A stretch of DNA of 14,521 nt, taken from positions 1 through 14,521 of the forward strand of contig JAHYYK010000054.1 in assembly GCA_019425005.1 (NCBI GenBank), read 5' to 3'. Source of the DNA: Collinsella sp. (GTDB lineage: Bacteria; Actinomycetota; Coriobacteriia; Coriobacteriales; Coriobacteriaceae). A program made the position numbers and the translations under genes. The notes under the pieces were generated by a model. It saw only the letters and a program-made list of their open reading frames with translations, made no database searches and was not told the DNA's origin. Positions 1 to 6,888 of the stretch are shown piece after piece; position 1 is the first letter of the stretch; the number at the start of each line of letters is the position of its first letter.

Positions 1-2
1 TG

Positions 3-563
3 CTGTTCTTCTTGGTGTTTGCGATGCTGATCTACTCGGCGTTTCGCATTGCCGAACAGGCGACCGACCGTCGCGGAGCACTTATGGCATCGGGTTCCGC
101 GGTCATCCTTGCGGTGCAGTTTTTGATCAACGCGCTGGGCATTCTCAACGTGTTTCCCATGACGGGCAAGCCGCTGCCGTTTATTAGCTACGGCGGCTCG
201 TCGATTATCGTGTCGCTTATGCTCGCCGGTCTGATCCTGCGCGTTTCGTATGAGAGCGCCCGTCGCGATGAGTACGACCGTCGCCGCGAGAGCTTTGCCG
301 TTATGGATGAGAGTACCGCCGGCGTGCCCCACGTGCGCGGCGAGCGATCTTCGCGTAACGGCTTTACCGTCCTGGATGGCTCTGCGACCGAGCCGGCAGC
401 CCGTCCGCGTCAGCGAACGGCGCCGCAAGGTCGTCCGCAGCGCCCCACTCCTCGCAATGCGGGCGGCGGATATAATCGAATCGATTTGAATTCGGACCCG
501 TCGGCGCGTTTGCGCACCGATGACCAGGGGCCGCGTGTACGAAGGGATTACCATGACCGATAA
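3..563 (+). CDS. ftsW: FtsW, septal SEDS peptidoglycan polymerase (C-terminal part, 5' end outside window)
   Basis: Only the last 186 residues are present; the reading frame is open from the left edge. The diagnostic SEDS motif FPMTGKPLPFISYGGSS lies at 153-203, between a hydrophobic helix ending NALGILNV and the last membrane helix (IIVSLMLAGLILRV). FtsW polymerises lipid II into glycan strands at the septum together with a class B PBP. After the last helix comes a cytoplasmic tail of about 105 residues rich in Arg, Ser, Pro and Asp (RRDEYDRRRES onward), longer than in E. coli. Long tails are known in actinobacterial FtsW, where the tail of the mycobacterial protein contacts FtsZ. The stop codon overlaps the murG start by 11 bases, indicating translational coupling. 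RodA is the alternative SEDS protein, but the position directly before murG favours FtsW. Confidence 0.93.
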   Translation: MFFLVFAMLIYSAFRIAEQATDRRGALMASGSAVILAVQFLINALGILNVFPMTGKPLPFISYGGSSIIVSLMLAGLILRVSYESARRDEYDRRRESFAVMDESTAGVPHVRGERSSRNGFTVLDGSATEPAARPRQRTAPQGRPQRPTPRNAGGGYNRIDLNSDPSARLRTDDQGPRVRRDYHDR

Positions 564-1668
564 GATGACCGTTGCTATTGCAGCTGGCGGCACGGCAGGA
601 CATATCAACCCCGCGCTCGCCTTGGCCGAGGAGCTGCGTGACCGCGGTCATCACGTTGTGTTCGTGGGCCAGTCGCGCAAGCTCGAGGGCCGTCTGGTTC
701 CCGAGGCCGGATTCGATTTTGTGCCCATCACGGTCACGGGCTTCGATCGCTCCCGTCCCTGGACGGCGCTGACCTCGCTGTGGCGCGTCAACAAGGCGAA
801 GCGTGCGCTTGCCCGTCACTTCTCGAAGGTCGGTAAGCCCGATGCCGCTATCGGCTTTGGTGCTTACGTTGAGGTCCCGCTGCTGGGTTGGTGCAAGGGC
901 GCCGGCGTTCCGTATCTGCTGCACGAGCAGAACTCTGTTCCGGGTCTGGCCAACAAGATGATGAACTCACATGCCGCCCGCGTGTGCATTTCGGTACCTG
1001 CGGCCCGCGCGGTCTTTGAGCGCGAGGGCGACCCCGACCATGTGCTCATGACGGGCAATCCTGTGCGTCGTTCGGTGATCGAGGGCGATCGCGCCCGCGG
1101 CCGCAAGACGCTCGGTGTGCCCGAGGACGCGACGCTTCTGCTCGTCTTTGGTGGTTCGCTCGGTGCTCAGCATCTCAACGAGCGCGTTGCCTCGCTCAAG
1201 AGTGAGCTGCTGACCCGCGAGAATCTCTACATTTTGCATTCGACGGGTGCCGACGGCTTTGAGGAGACCGAGCACGCTTTGGCGCTGACGCCCGAGGAGG
1301 CGAAGCGCTATCGAGTCCAGCCCTACATCGACAACATGGGCGATATGCTGGCTGCGGCCGATTTGGTGCTCTCGCGTTCCGGTGCCTCGAGCGTGGCCGA
1401 GATCGCCGCGCTTGCCGTGCCCTCGGTACTCGTGCCGTATCCGCACGCCACGGCGGACCACCAGACCACGAATGCGCGCTACCTGGTCGATGCCGGTGCC
1501 GGCGTGCTTTGCGCCGATGCCGATATCGATGCCCCTGCCTTTGCCGACGAGCTTCTGCACCTGATCGATGACGCTGCGGCGCGTGATGCCATGCGTCAGG
1601 CGGCGCGTGGCTTGGCCCAGGACCGTGCCGCCGCGCTTTTGGCCGACGCGGTAGAGGGATTGCGTTAG
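553..1668 (+). CDS. murG: MurG, UDP-GlcNAc:lipid I N-acetylglucosaminyltransferase
   Basis: This is a 371-residue GT-B fold enzyme of the inner membrane face that adds GlcNAc to lipid I to make lipid II. Visible motifs are the N-terminal glycine loop GGTAGHINP (residues 12-20), HEQNS with H at 124, FGGSLGAQ (199-206), SRSGASSVAEI (274-284; E283 matches the Glu that binds the UDP-GlcNAc ribose) and PYPHATADHQ near residue 300. The length is normal for the family. The start at 553 is preferred because GAAGGG at 541-546 sits 6 bases upstream; an in-frame ATG at 520 would add 11 unconserved residues and an ATG at 565 is less well placed. It overlaps ftsW by 11 bases. A 97-base gap follows before murC, containing a tandem TGCGGTA repeat (1703-1718) but no clear terminator. 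Confidence 0.97.
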   Translation: MTDKMTVAIAAGGTAGHINPALALAEELRDRGHHVVFVGQSRKLEGRLVPEAGFDFVPITVTGFDRSRPWTALTSLWRVNKAKRALARHFSKVGKPDAAIGFGAYVEVPLLGWCKGAGVPYLLHEQNSVPGLANKMMNSHAARVCISVPAARAVFEREGDPDHVLMTGNPVRRSVIEGDRARGRKTLGVPEDATLLLVFGGSLGAQHLNERVASLKSELLTRENLYILHSTGADGFEETEHALALTPEEAKRYRVQPYIDNMGDMLAAADLVLSRSGASSVAEIAALAVPSVLVPYPHATADHQTTNARYLVDAGAGVLCADADIDAPAFADELLHLIDDAAARDAMRQAARGLAQDRAAALLADAVEGLR

Positions 1669-1765
1669 TTAGACGGGATATCGCCGGTCGCCCTCGCGCG
1701 GATGCGGTAGGTGCGGTACAGTTAACGGGTTACAGGCAGTGTTTACGCAAGGAGTACACGAGCAC

Positions 1766-3184
1766 ATGGCTGATTCCCAGACTGCAACCTCCGCGCCCGA
1801 GTTCAAGAGCGCCCACTTTATCGGTATCGGTGGCGCCGGCATGAGCGGCATCGCCCTCGTCCTGCATGAGCGCGGTTATACCGTTACCGGCTCCGACCTT
1901 AAGACGTCGCGCTATATTCGCCAGCTTACCCGCGCCGGCGTGAAGGTCCACGTGGGCCACGAGGCTGCGACGATCGACGAGGTCAAGCCCGACGTGGTCG
2001 TGGTCTCCACCGCAATTCCCGAGTCCAACCCCGAGCTCGTGCGTGCCCGCGAGCTCGGTATTCCCGTGTGGCCCCGTGCCAAGATGCTCTCGGCCCTGGG
2101 CCACGGCTACACCACCGTCGCCGTTGCCGGCACGCACGGCAAGACCACGACGTCTTCGATGTGCGCCACCATGCTCGACCGCATGGGCCTGGACCCGAGC
2201 TTCTTGATCGGCGGCATCGTCGAGGGCTATGACACGAACGGCAAGAACGGCTCGGGCGACTACTTTGTCGCCGAGGCCGACGAGTCCGACAGCTCGTTCC
2301 TGTTCCTGAACCCCAACGTGGTCATCGTGACCAACGTCGAGGCCGACCATCTCGATCACTACTCGGGTATCGAGGAGATCGAGGCCACCTTTGCCAAGTT
2401 TATGGGGCTGGTGGGCGAGGACGGCACCGTCATCGTTTGCGGCGAGGACCCGCATCTGGTCGAGCTCGCCAAGTCGACGGGCCGTCATGTGCTTTCCTAT
2501 GGCTTTGCCGAGAACAACGACATCGTCTGCGTACATCCGGATGTCAAGGGCATCCAGAGCGACTTTATCGTTCGCTTTGAGGACGGCACCGAGCACGCTG
2601 TCGAGATTAAGAGCAACCCCGGTCGTCACAACATGCTCAACGCCACGGCCGTCTTGACCGTCGCCCATGTCCTGGGTCTCGATATCGACGCCGCCGCTAA
2701 GGCACTTTCGAGTTTTGAGGGTGTCCGCCGTCGCTTTACCCACGTGGGCGATATCGACGGCATCACGGTGGTTGACGATTACGGCCATCATCCCACCGAG
2801 ATCAAGGCGACGCTCGCTGCTGCCTCTTCGCTGGGCTACAAGCATGTCGACGTCGCGTTCCAGCCGCACCGCTATTCGCGCCTGCAGGCTCTGTGCGATG
2901 ACTTTGCCGATGCCTTTGCCAACGCCGATAAGCTGCTGCTGATCGATGTGTTCTCCGCCGGCGAGATGCCGATTCCGGGCGTTACCTCCAAGATGCTCGC
3001 AGATACCGTTCGCGCCAAGCACCCCGGCAAGGAGGTCGTGTACTGCTCCAGCCGTCTTGAGCTCAACCAGGAGCTTGAGAAACTCGTGGGCGAGGGCGAC
3101 CTGCTGCTCACCATGGGTGCCGGCGACGTTACGACCGTCGGCCCCGAGTTCATCGAGTATCTGACTGCCAAGAAAGACGCTTAA
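1766..3184 (+). CDS. murC: MurC, UDP-N-acetylmuramate--L-alanine ligase
   Basis: This 472-residue cytoplasmic Mur ligase adds L-Ala to UDP-MurNAc using ATP, the first stem-peptide step. Domains in order: an N-terminal Rossmann UDP-binding domain with GIGGAGMSG (20-28); a central ATPase domain with P-loop GTHGKTT (122-128), EADESDSSF (170-178) and NVEADHLDHY (190-199); and a C-terminal domain with DDYGHHPTEIK (337-347) and FQPHRYSR (365-372). The HHPTE and QPHR motifs separate MurC from MurD, MurE and MurF. The start at 1766 is chosen because AAGGAG at 1749-1754 lies upstream, with a rather long 11-base spacer. An in-frame GTG at 1739 would overlap that Shine-Dalgarno site and add nine unconserved residues. 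murB follows after 5 bases, so the two are probably coupled. Confidence 0.97.
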   Translation: MADSQTATSAPEFKSAHFIGIGGAGMSGIALVLHERGYTVTGSDLKTSRYIRQLTRAGVKVHVGHEAATIDEVKPDVVVVSTAIPESNPELVRARELGIPVWPRAKMLSALGHGYTTVAVAGTHGKTTTSSMCATMLDRMGLDPSFLIGGIVEGYDTNGKNGSGDYFVAEADESDSSFLFLNPNVVIVTNVEADHLDHYSGIEEIEATFAKFMGLVGEDGTVIVCGEDPHLVELAKSTGRHVLSYGFAENNDIVCVHPDVKGIQSDFIVRFEDGTEHAVEIKSNPGRHNMLNATAVLTVAHVLGLDIDAAAKALSSFEGVRRRFTHVGDIDGITVVDDYGHHPTEIKATLAAASSLGYKHVDVAFQPHRYSRLQALCDDFADAFANADKLLLIDVFSAGEMPIPGVTSKMLADTVRAKHPGKEVVYCSSRLELNQELEKLVGEGDLLLTMGAGDVTTVGPEFIEYLTAKKDA

Positions 3185-3189
3185 CCTCT

Positions 3190-4101
3190 ATGGGTCTCTT
3201 TAACGCCGTCATGGCGCTTTCGGGCATGATCGACACGGACGTGGTCGAGGACGAACGTCTTGCACGCCATACAAGCTATCGTATCGGTGGCAAGGCCGAC
3301 CTCTTTGTGACGTGCCATAGCTACCATGCCCTGCGTCGCGCCGTGGCGGTGCTCGACCGCGAGCAGGTGCCGTGGGTGATTATCGGCAAGGGGTCCAATC
3401 TGCTTGTTGCCGATGCCGGTTATCGCGGCGCCGTTATTTCGCTGGGACGTGAGTTTCAGCGCACGGTTGTTGCCGAGGACGGCTGCACGCTGACCGTTGG
3501 TGCGGGCGTGATGTTCGCGCGTTTGGTCAACGACGCCTTGTCGCGCGGGCTTTCGGGCCTTGAGTTCGCGGTCGGTATTCCCGGTTCGGTCGGCGGCGCC
3601 GTGTCCATGAACGCAGGTACGCGGACCGAGTGGATCGGCTCTCTTATCGAGGACGTGGTCACGTTTGATCCGGCGTCCGGTATTAAGCACTATGCAGGGC
3701 CCGAGATCGCTTGGGGGTATCGCGAGTGCAGCTTGCCGCGTAACGAGATCATTCTCGAGTGCGTGCTCAAGCTCAAGCCCGCGTCCAAGGCCGACATTCG
3801 CGAGCGTATGGAGCGGTACCTGACGCGCCGCAAGCGCACGCAGCCCATGGGCCGTGCATCCTGCGGATCGGTCTTTCGCAACCCGCCCGACGCAAGCGTG
3901 GGCAAGTTGATTGAGGATTGTGGATTAAAGGGTTTTTCGGTTGGCGGTGCGGAAGTTTCGCCCGTACACGCTAATTTTATCGTTAATAACGGAACCGCCT
4001 CGGCCGATGACGTGGCCGCGGTTATCAGGCATGTGCACGGAAAGGTGAGGGAGGCGTATGGCATCGAGCTCAGACCGGAAGTTAAATTCCTCGGCTTCTA
4101 G
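3190..4101 (+). CDS. murB: MurB, UDP-N-acetylenolpyruvoylglucosamine reductase
   Basis: This 303-residue FAD enzyme reduces UDP-GlcNAc-enolpyruvate to UDP-MurNAc with NADPH. Motifs seen are HTSYRIGGKAD (27-37), the FAD-binding segment IIGKGSNLLVAD (64-75), GIPGSVGGAVSMNAG (129-143), WGYREC with R178, GSVFRNP with the proton-donating Ser at 227, and the C-terminal catalytic Glu at 297 in RPEVKFLG. Family knowledge equates these Arg, Ser and Glu residues with the active site. The start at 3190 lies 5 bases after the murC stop with only a weak purine stretch upstream, so it probably depends on reinitiation; ATGs at 3211 and 3226 are less likely alternatives. The 3' end overlaps ftsQ by 44 bases. 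Placing murB between murC and ftsQ is typical of many actinobacteria and Gram-positive dcw clusters. Confidence 0.96.
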   Translation: MGLFNAVMALSGMIDTDVVEDERLARHTSYRIGGKADLFVTCHSYHALRRAVAVLDREQVPWVIIGKGSNLLVADAGYRGAVISLGREFQRTVVAEDGCTLTVGAGVMFARLVNDALSRGLSGLEFAVGIPGSVGGAVSMNAGTRTEWIGSLIEDVVTFDPASGIKHYAGPEIAWGYRECSLPRNEIILECVLKLKPASKADIRERMERYLTRRKRTQPMGRASCGSVFRNPPDASVGKLIEDCGLKGFSVGGAEVSPVHANFIVNNGTASADDVAAVIRHVHGKVREAYGIELRPEVKFLGF

Positions 4102-5323
4102 AGCATCGAAACCAACCTTCCGCCGCGCCGGAGGGCGTTCCGGCGCACCTGCCCAGCCTCAACATAAGCCCGCCATGCCCTCCAAGTCTGTTGGGCCCGT
4201 TCGTCCTGCCAAGCGCCCGGTCGTCGGCTCGCAGCTGGGAGGACGCCCTGCTTCTAAAAAGACGAGTCGTCCGGCTCCGCGTCCTTCGGTGACGCCCAAG
4301 CCGGCGATGGGCACCAAGACCTCCCGACCCATGGCGACGCCCGGGCCTTCGTTGGGAGCTCGTGCGCCGCATGCCAGTCGTACGTTGGCTGGCGCTAAGC
4401 CGCGTTCACTGACATCGGTACCCGCCGCCAAGGCGTCTTCGGCAAAAAAGGGCATCAATCCTCTGTCATCGCTGGGTGCCATGACAAGCAAGGCGACCGA
4501 CGCCGCTTCTGCCATGAAGGGTAAGGGCAAGATCGCGGGCGGCATCCTGGCGGCCGTGGTCGTACTTGCCATTGTTGCCATCGTCGTCATCAACTCTGGC
4601 CTTTTTTCCGCCACCGATATTCAGATTCATGGCAGCGAGCATGTGACCAAGCACGACGCCATGCAGCTCATCAGTCTTCCCGAGAACACGTCGCTCTTTA
4701 ACGTGGACCCCGATCAGATCACCGAGGGCCTCAAGCAAAACCCGTGGGTCTCGGGCGTGGATGTCCAGCGCCAGTTTCCCCATACGCTTATCATCACGCC
4801 GACGGAGCGTAAAGTTACCGCCATTGCGTATATCAGCTCCGACGACCTTGCCTGGGCTATCGGAGACGATGACACCTGGATCGCTCCGCTGTCGACGTCT
4901 GTCGAGGTGGACGACCAGGGGAACGTCATTACATCGGGCGAGGGTGCCAACACCCTGACCGGCATCGATGCGGCCCTGGCGCTTGCCAAGCACTACGGCG
5001 CCGTGCTGTTGACTGACGTCTCGGCCGATGTCGCACCGGTTTCGGGTCGGGCGGTGAGCTCCAAGGCCGTCAAGGCCGGCCTGGATTACGCACGCGGTTT
5101 CTCGAGCGAGTTCTTGGACCAGGTGAAGGATATTTCCACGCCTTCCGTTGAGGCTATCTCGGCAAATCTCGACAACGGCGTCGAGGTGTCGCTGGGCGAT
5201 TCGGATGATATCGCCAAGAAAGAACGCATCGTGACCAAGCTGCTTTCGCAGGTAGAGGGCGTAACCTATATCAATGTGCGCTCTCCAGGCAACTACACGT
5301 TTAGGAACGCACCGACCGCCTAG
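4058..5323 (+). CDS. ftsQ: FtsQ/DivIB, POTRA-domain divisome protein
   Basis: This 421-residue bitopic membrane protein links early and late divisome components. Residues 1-158 form a basic, low-complexity cytoplasmic region rich in Lys, Arg, Ser, Pro and Ala. A single transmembrane helix follows (about 160-180, GGILAAVVVLAIVAIVVIN). Next comes a POTRA domain (about 184-256), recognisable from the start FSATDIQIHGSEHVT and the segment NPWVSGVDVQRQFPHTLIITPTERK, then a periplasmic-side FtsQ beta domain to the C-terminus. The start at 4058 lies inside murB and is supported by AGGTGAGG (4043-4050), 7 bases away. The POTRA order and the place between murB and ftsZ make the call firm although primary sequence in this family is poorly conserved. 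The N-terminal tail is much longer than in E. coli FtsQ. Confidence 0.92.
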   Translation: MASSSDRKLNSSASRASKPTFRRAGGRSGAPAQPQHKPAMPSKSVGPVRPAKRPVVGSQLGGRPASKKTSRPAPRPSVTPKPAMGTKTSRPMATPGPSLGARAPHASRTLAGAKPRSLTSVPAAKASSAKKGINPLSSLGAMTSKATDAASAMKGKGKIAGGILAAVVVLAIVAIVVINSGLFSATDIQIHGSEHVTKHDAMQLISLPENTSLFNVDPDQITEGLKQNPWVSGVDVQRQFPHTLIITPTERKVTAIAYISSDDLAWAIGDDDTWIAPLSTSVEVDDQGNVITSGEGANTLTGIDAALALAKHYGAVLLTDVSADVAPVSGRAVSSKAVKAGLDYARGFSSEFLDQVKDISTPSVEAISANLDNGVEVSLGDSDDIAKKERIVTKLLSQVEGVTYINVRSPGNYTFRNAPTA

Positions 5324-5328
5324 CATCC

Positions 5329-5365
5329 TAAACGGCTTTGTTGAGGGGCCATACCACGCCGTTTA
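5329..5365 (+). terminator. Possible weak terminator/attenuator hairpin after ftsQ
   Basis: TAAACGGC (5329-5336) and GCCGTTTA (5358-5365) are perfect 8-base complements around a 21-base loop, starting 6 bases after the ftsQ stop. A T-rich but interrupted stretch follows (tctggtttgtttggtttt). The long loop and broken U-tract make it a poor intrinsic terminator, so partial read-through into ftsZ is expected if it acts at all. Confidence 0.3.
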
Positions 5366-5400
5366 TCTGGTTTGTTTGGTTTTCACGGTCAATTATTTGA

Positions 5401-5429
5401 CTGATACGTTCATAATGTGCAAACATAAT
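5401..5429 (+). promoter_or_regulatory. Putative ftsZ promoter (CTGATA-N17-CATAAT)
   Basis: Within the AT-rich 199-base gap between ftsQ and ftsZ, CTGATA (5401-5406, 4/6 to the -35 consensus) and CATAAT (5424-5429, 5/6 to the -10 consensus) are separated by 17 bases. This would give a start near 5436 and a leader of about 85 bases. TTGACT (5397-5402) overlaps the -35 but would be 21 bases from the -10. A dedicated ftsZ promoter is expected because FtsZ is needed in larger amounts than its upstream neighbours. Confidence 0.4.
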
Positions 5430-5454
5430 ACGGTTTACCTTTGCATTTACTTTC

Positions 5455-5466
5455 AACCTGAAGGTT
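5455..5466 (+). promoter_or_regulatory. Small inverted repeat AACCT-GA-AGGTT in the ftsZ leader
   Basis: The perfect 5-base arms flank GA, about 57 bases before the ftsZ start and downstream of the putative promoter. A 2-base loop is too short for an RNA hairpin in full (AACC/GGTT with a TGAA loop could form), so an operator-like DNA site is equally possible. No regulator can be named. Confidence 0.2.
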
Positions 5467-5522
5467 AATGTGCGCAGGGGTCAACCCATGCTATGGCTAT
5501 AACCTTTGTTCGGAGGACCGAC

Positions 5523-6677
5523 ATGCACGAGACAGAGATCAACAACTACCTTGCCGTCATTAAGGTGGTCGGCGTCGGCGGCGGCGGTACCAACGCGGTC
5601 AATCGAATGATCGAAGAGGGCATCCGCGGCGTCGAGTTTGTTGCCATCAACACCGATGCTCAGGCGCTCGCGATCTCTGATGCCGATATCAAGGTGCACA
5701 TCGGCACCGACCTTACCCGCGGCCTGGGCGCCGGTGCCAACCCCGAGGTTGGCCGCAAGGCTGCCGATGAGTCGCGCGACGATATCGCCGAGGCGCTCGC
5801 TGGCGCCGACATGGTGTTCATCACCTGCGGCGAGGGCGGTGGTACCGGTACCGGCGCCGCTCCCATTGTTGCTGATATCGCGATGAACGAGGTCGGCGCG
5901 CTGACCGTCGCCGTCGTGACCAAGCCCTTTACCTTCGAGGGTCGCAAGCGCAAGAAGAGCGCCGAGGAGGGTATCAAGACCCTCTCCGATTGCGTCGACA
6001 CCATGATCGTTATCCCTAACGACAAGTTGCTCGACATCGCCGAGAAGAAGACCACGATGCTCGAGGCCTTCGCAATTGCCGATGGCGTCCTTTCCCAGGG
6101 CACCCAGGGCATCACCGACCTCATCACCGTCCCGGGTATCATCAACCTGGACTTCGCCGATGTTAAGACCATCATGAAGCAGGCCGGCACCGCCATGATG
6201 GGTATCGGTACCGCTTCTGGGGACACCCGTGCTGTCGACGCTGCCCAGCAGGCTATCTCCAGTCCGCTGCTCGAGAGCTCCATCGATGGCGCCACGCGCG
6301 TCCTGCTTTCCATCGCCGGCTCCAAGGATCTGGGCATCCAGGAGATCAGCGACGCCGCCGACGTTGTCGCCAATGCCGTCGACCCCGAGGCCAACATCAT
6401 CTTCGGTACCGTTGTTGACGAGTCCCTGGGCGACCAGGTGCGCATCACCGTTATCGCTACGGGCTTCTCCGACTCCAACGTCAACCGTCAGGACGAGCTC
6501 TTCGCTGCCCAGCAGTCCCAGAGCAAGGCTGCTGCTTCTACTGAGCCGCAGCGCACTGCTCCGGCTACCAGCCCTGCTCAGGCTGCCCCGACTCGCAACG
6601 TCGGTGGTACCGAGCTGCCCAACTTTGGCAACGATCAGTTTGAGCTTCCCGATTTCCTCAAGCGTGGTAGCTTCTAG
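5523..6677 (+). CDS. ftsZ: FtsZ, tubulin-like cell division GTPase
   Basis: This 384-residue cytoplasmic GTPase polymerises into the Z ring. Seen in order: KVVGVGGGGTNAVNRM (14-29, nucleotide-binding T1 loop), NTDAQAL (43-49), the tubulin signature GGGTGTG (105-111) preceded by GE as in mycobacterial and streptomycete FtsZ, VIPNDKLL (163-170), and the synergy loop NLDFADVK (208-215), whose Asp completes the GTPase site of the next subunit. A Gln/Ala/Pro/Ser-rich linker (about 327-365) ends in the conserved C-terminal peptide around FELPDFLKR (373-381), the likely docking site for SepF, encoded downstream. The start at 5523 is fixed by GGAGGA (5512-5517) 5 bases away; an in-frame ATG at 5493 precedes this site and is rejected. 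It is followed by a strong terminator. No ftsA is present, as usual in actinobacteria, which use SepF as membrane anchor. Confidence 0.99.
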   Translation: MHETEINNYLAVIKVVGVGGGGTNAVNRMIEEGIRGVEFVAINTDAQALAISDADIKVHIGTDLTRGLGAGANPEVGRKAADESRDDIAEALAGADMVFITCGEGGGTGTGAAPIVADIAMNEVGALTVAVVTKPFTFEGRKRKKSAEEGIKTLSDCVDTMIVIPNDKLLDIAEKKTTMLEAFAIADGVLSQGTQGITDLITVPGIINLDFADVKTIMKQAGTAMMGIGTASGDTRAVDAAQQAISSPLLESSIDGATRVLLSIAGSKDLGIQEISDAADVVANAVDPEANIIFGTVVDESLGDQVRITVIATGFSDSNVNRQDELFAAQQSQSKAAASTEPQRTAPATSPAQAAPTRNVGGTELPNFGNDQFELPDFLKRGSF

Positions 6678-6701
6678 TTCGTTTTTCTCAACGACCTGCA
6701 T

Positions 6702-6736
6702 GGGGTGTGTCCATTTGGATGCACCCCGTTTTGTTT
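6702..6736 (+). terminator. Intrinsic terminator of ftsZ
   Basis: An 11-base-pair stem with two G-U pairs (6702-6712 with 6717-6727, GGGGTG...CACCCC outer part) closes an ATTT tetraloop and is followed by the T-rich run GTTTTGTTT. It begins 25 bases after the ftsZ stop and should separate ftsZ from pgeF transcription. Confidence 0.85.
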
Positions 6737-6737
6737 C

Positions 6738-6751
6738 TCGTTTGTAAACGA
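6738..6751 (+). promoter_or_regulatory. Palindromic site TCGTTT-GT-AAACGA upstream of pgeF
   Basis: Six-base perfect inverted arms (6738-6743, 6746-6751) around GT lie directly behind the ftsZ terminator. The site could be an operator for a dimeric regulator of the pgeF-pst unit or an accidental AT-rich palindrome. No known consensus was recognised. Confidence 0.25.
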
Positions 6752-6765
6752 AAGCCTCCAATCTC

Positions 6766-6787
6766 CTTACGTTCCCTTTACGTTTGG
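6766..6787 (+). promoter_or_regulatory. PHO-box-like 11-base direct repeat upstream of pgeF-pst operon
   Basis: Two 11-base units, CTTACGTTCCC (6766-6776) and TTTACGTTTGG (6777-6787), share the identical heptamer TTACGTT at 6767 and 6778. Response regulators of the PhoB/PhoP family bind direct repeats with exactly this 11-base period (CTGTCAT in E. coli, TTAACA in Bacillus, 11-base units in Streptomyces). The heptamer itself matches none of these consensus sequences closely, so the assignment rests on period and on the pst genes downstream in the same apparent operon. Confidence 0.35.
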
Positions 6788-6860
6788 TCCCTACCGCTGC
6801 GGGTATCCTTTTAGGGAAGTATGACAGCCGTATAAACGCTGGCTGTAGCGGCGATGCCGC
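6788..6860 (+). other. Three consecutive inverted repeats in the pgeF upstream region
   Basis: TCCCTA/TAGGGA (6788-6793, 6812-6817), ACAGCC/GGCTGT (6824-6829, 6841-6846) and GCGGC-GAT-GCCGC (6848-6860) lie back to back before the pgeF ribosome binding site. The first has a competing inner pairing TACC/GGTA (6792-6795, 6802-6805). They could form a structured mRNA leader if transcription starts upstream of 6788, or be DNA operators if it starts near 6842. No known riboswitch fold was recognised. Confidence 0.3.
6809..6836 (+). promoter_or_regulatory. Putative pgeF-pst promoter (TTTTAG-N16-TATAAA)
   Basis: TATAAA (6831-6836) is a 5/6 match to the -10 consensus; TTTTAG (6809-6814) is a weak -35 at 16 bases, as expected for an activator-dependent promoter. 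The predicted start near 6842 gives a leader of about 47 bases. An alternative -10, TATCCT (6804-6809), is closer to the direct repeats at 6766-6787. Confidence 0.3.
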
Positions 6861-6888
6861 GGTACTTGTGTTATTAGGAGGCTTTAGT

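Noticed and set aside
520..552. Upstream ATG extension of murG
   Set aside because: The extra residues are not MurG-like and ATG 553 has the properly spaced GAAGGG site.
1730..3022. 430-residue open frame on the minus strand opposite murC
   Set aside because: It is antisense to an unambiguous murC; its protein is a His/Gly/Asp-rich low-complexity sequence typical of the reverse strand of GC-rich codons, with no family motif.
5274..5468. Short + strand open frame spanning the ftsQ end and the ftsZ leader
   Set aside because: It overlaps ftsQ out of frame, has no Shine-Dalgarno, and its unusual composition only reflects the AT-rich promoter region.
6678..6888. A known riboswitch before pgeF
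   Set aside because: The hairpins do not match any riboswitch core I can recognise; left as unexplained inverted repeats.
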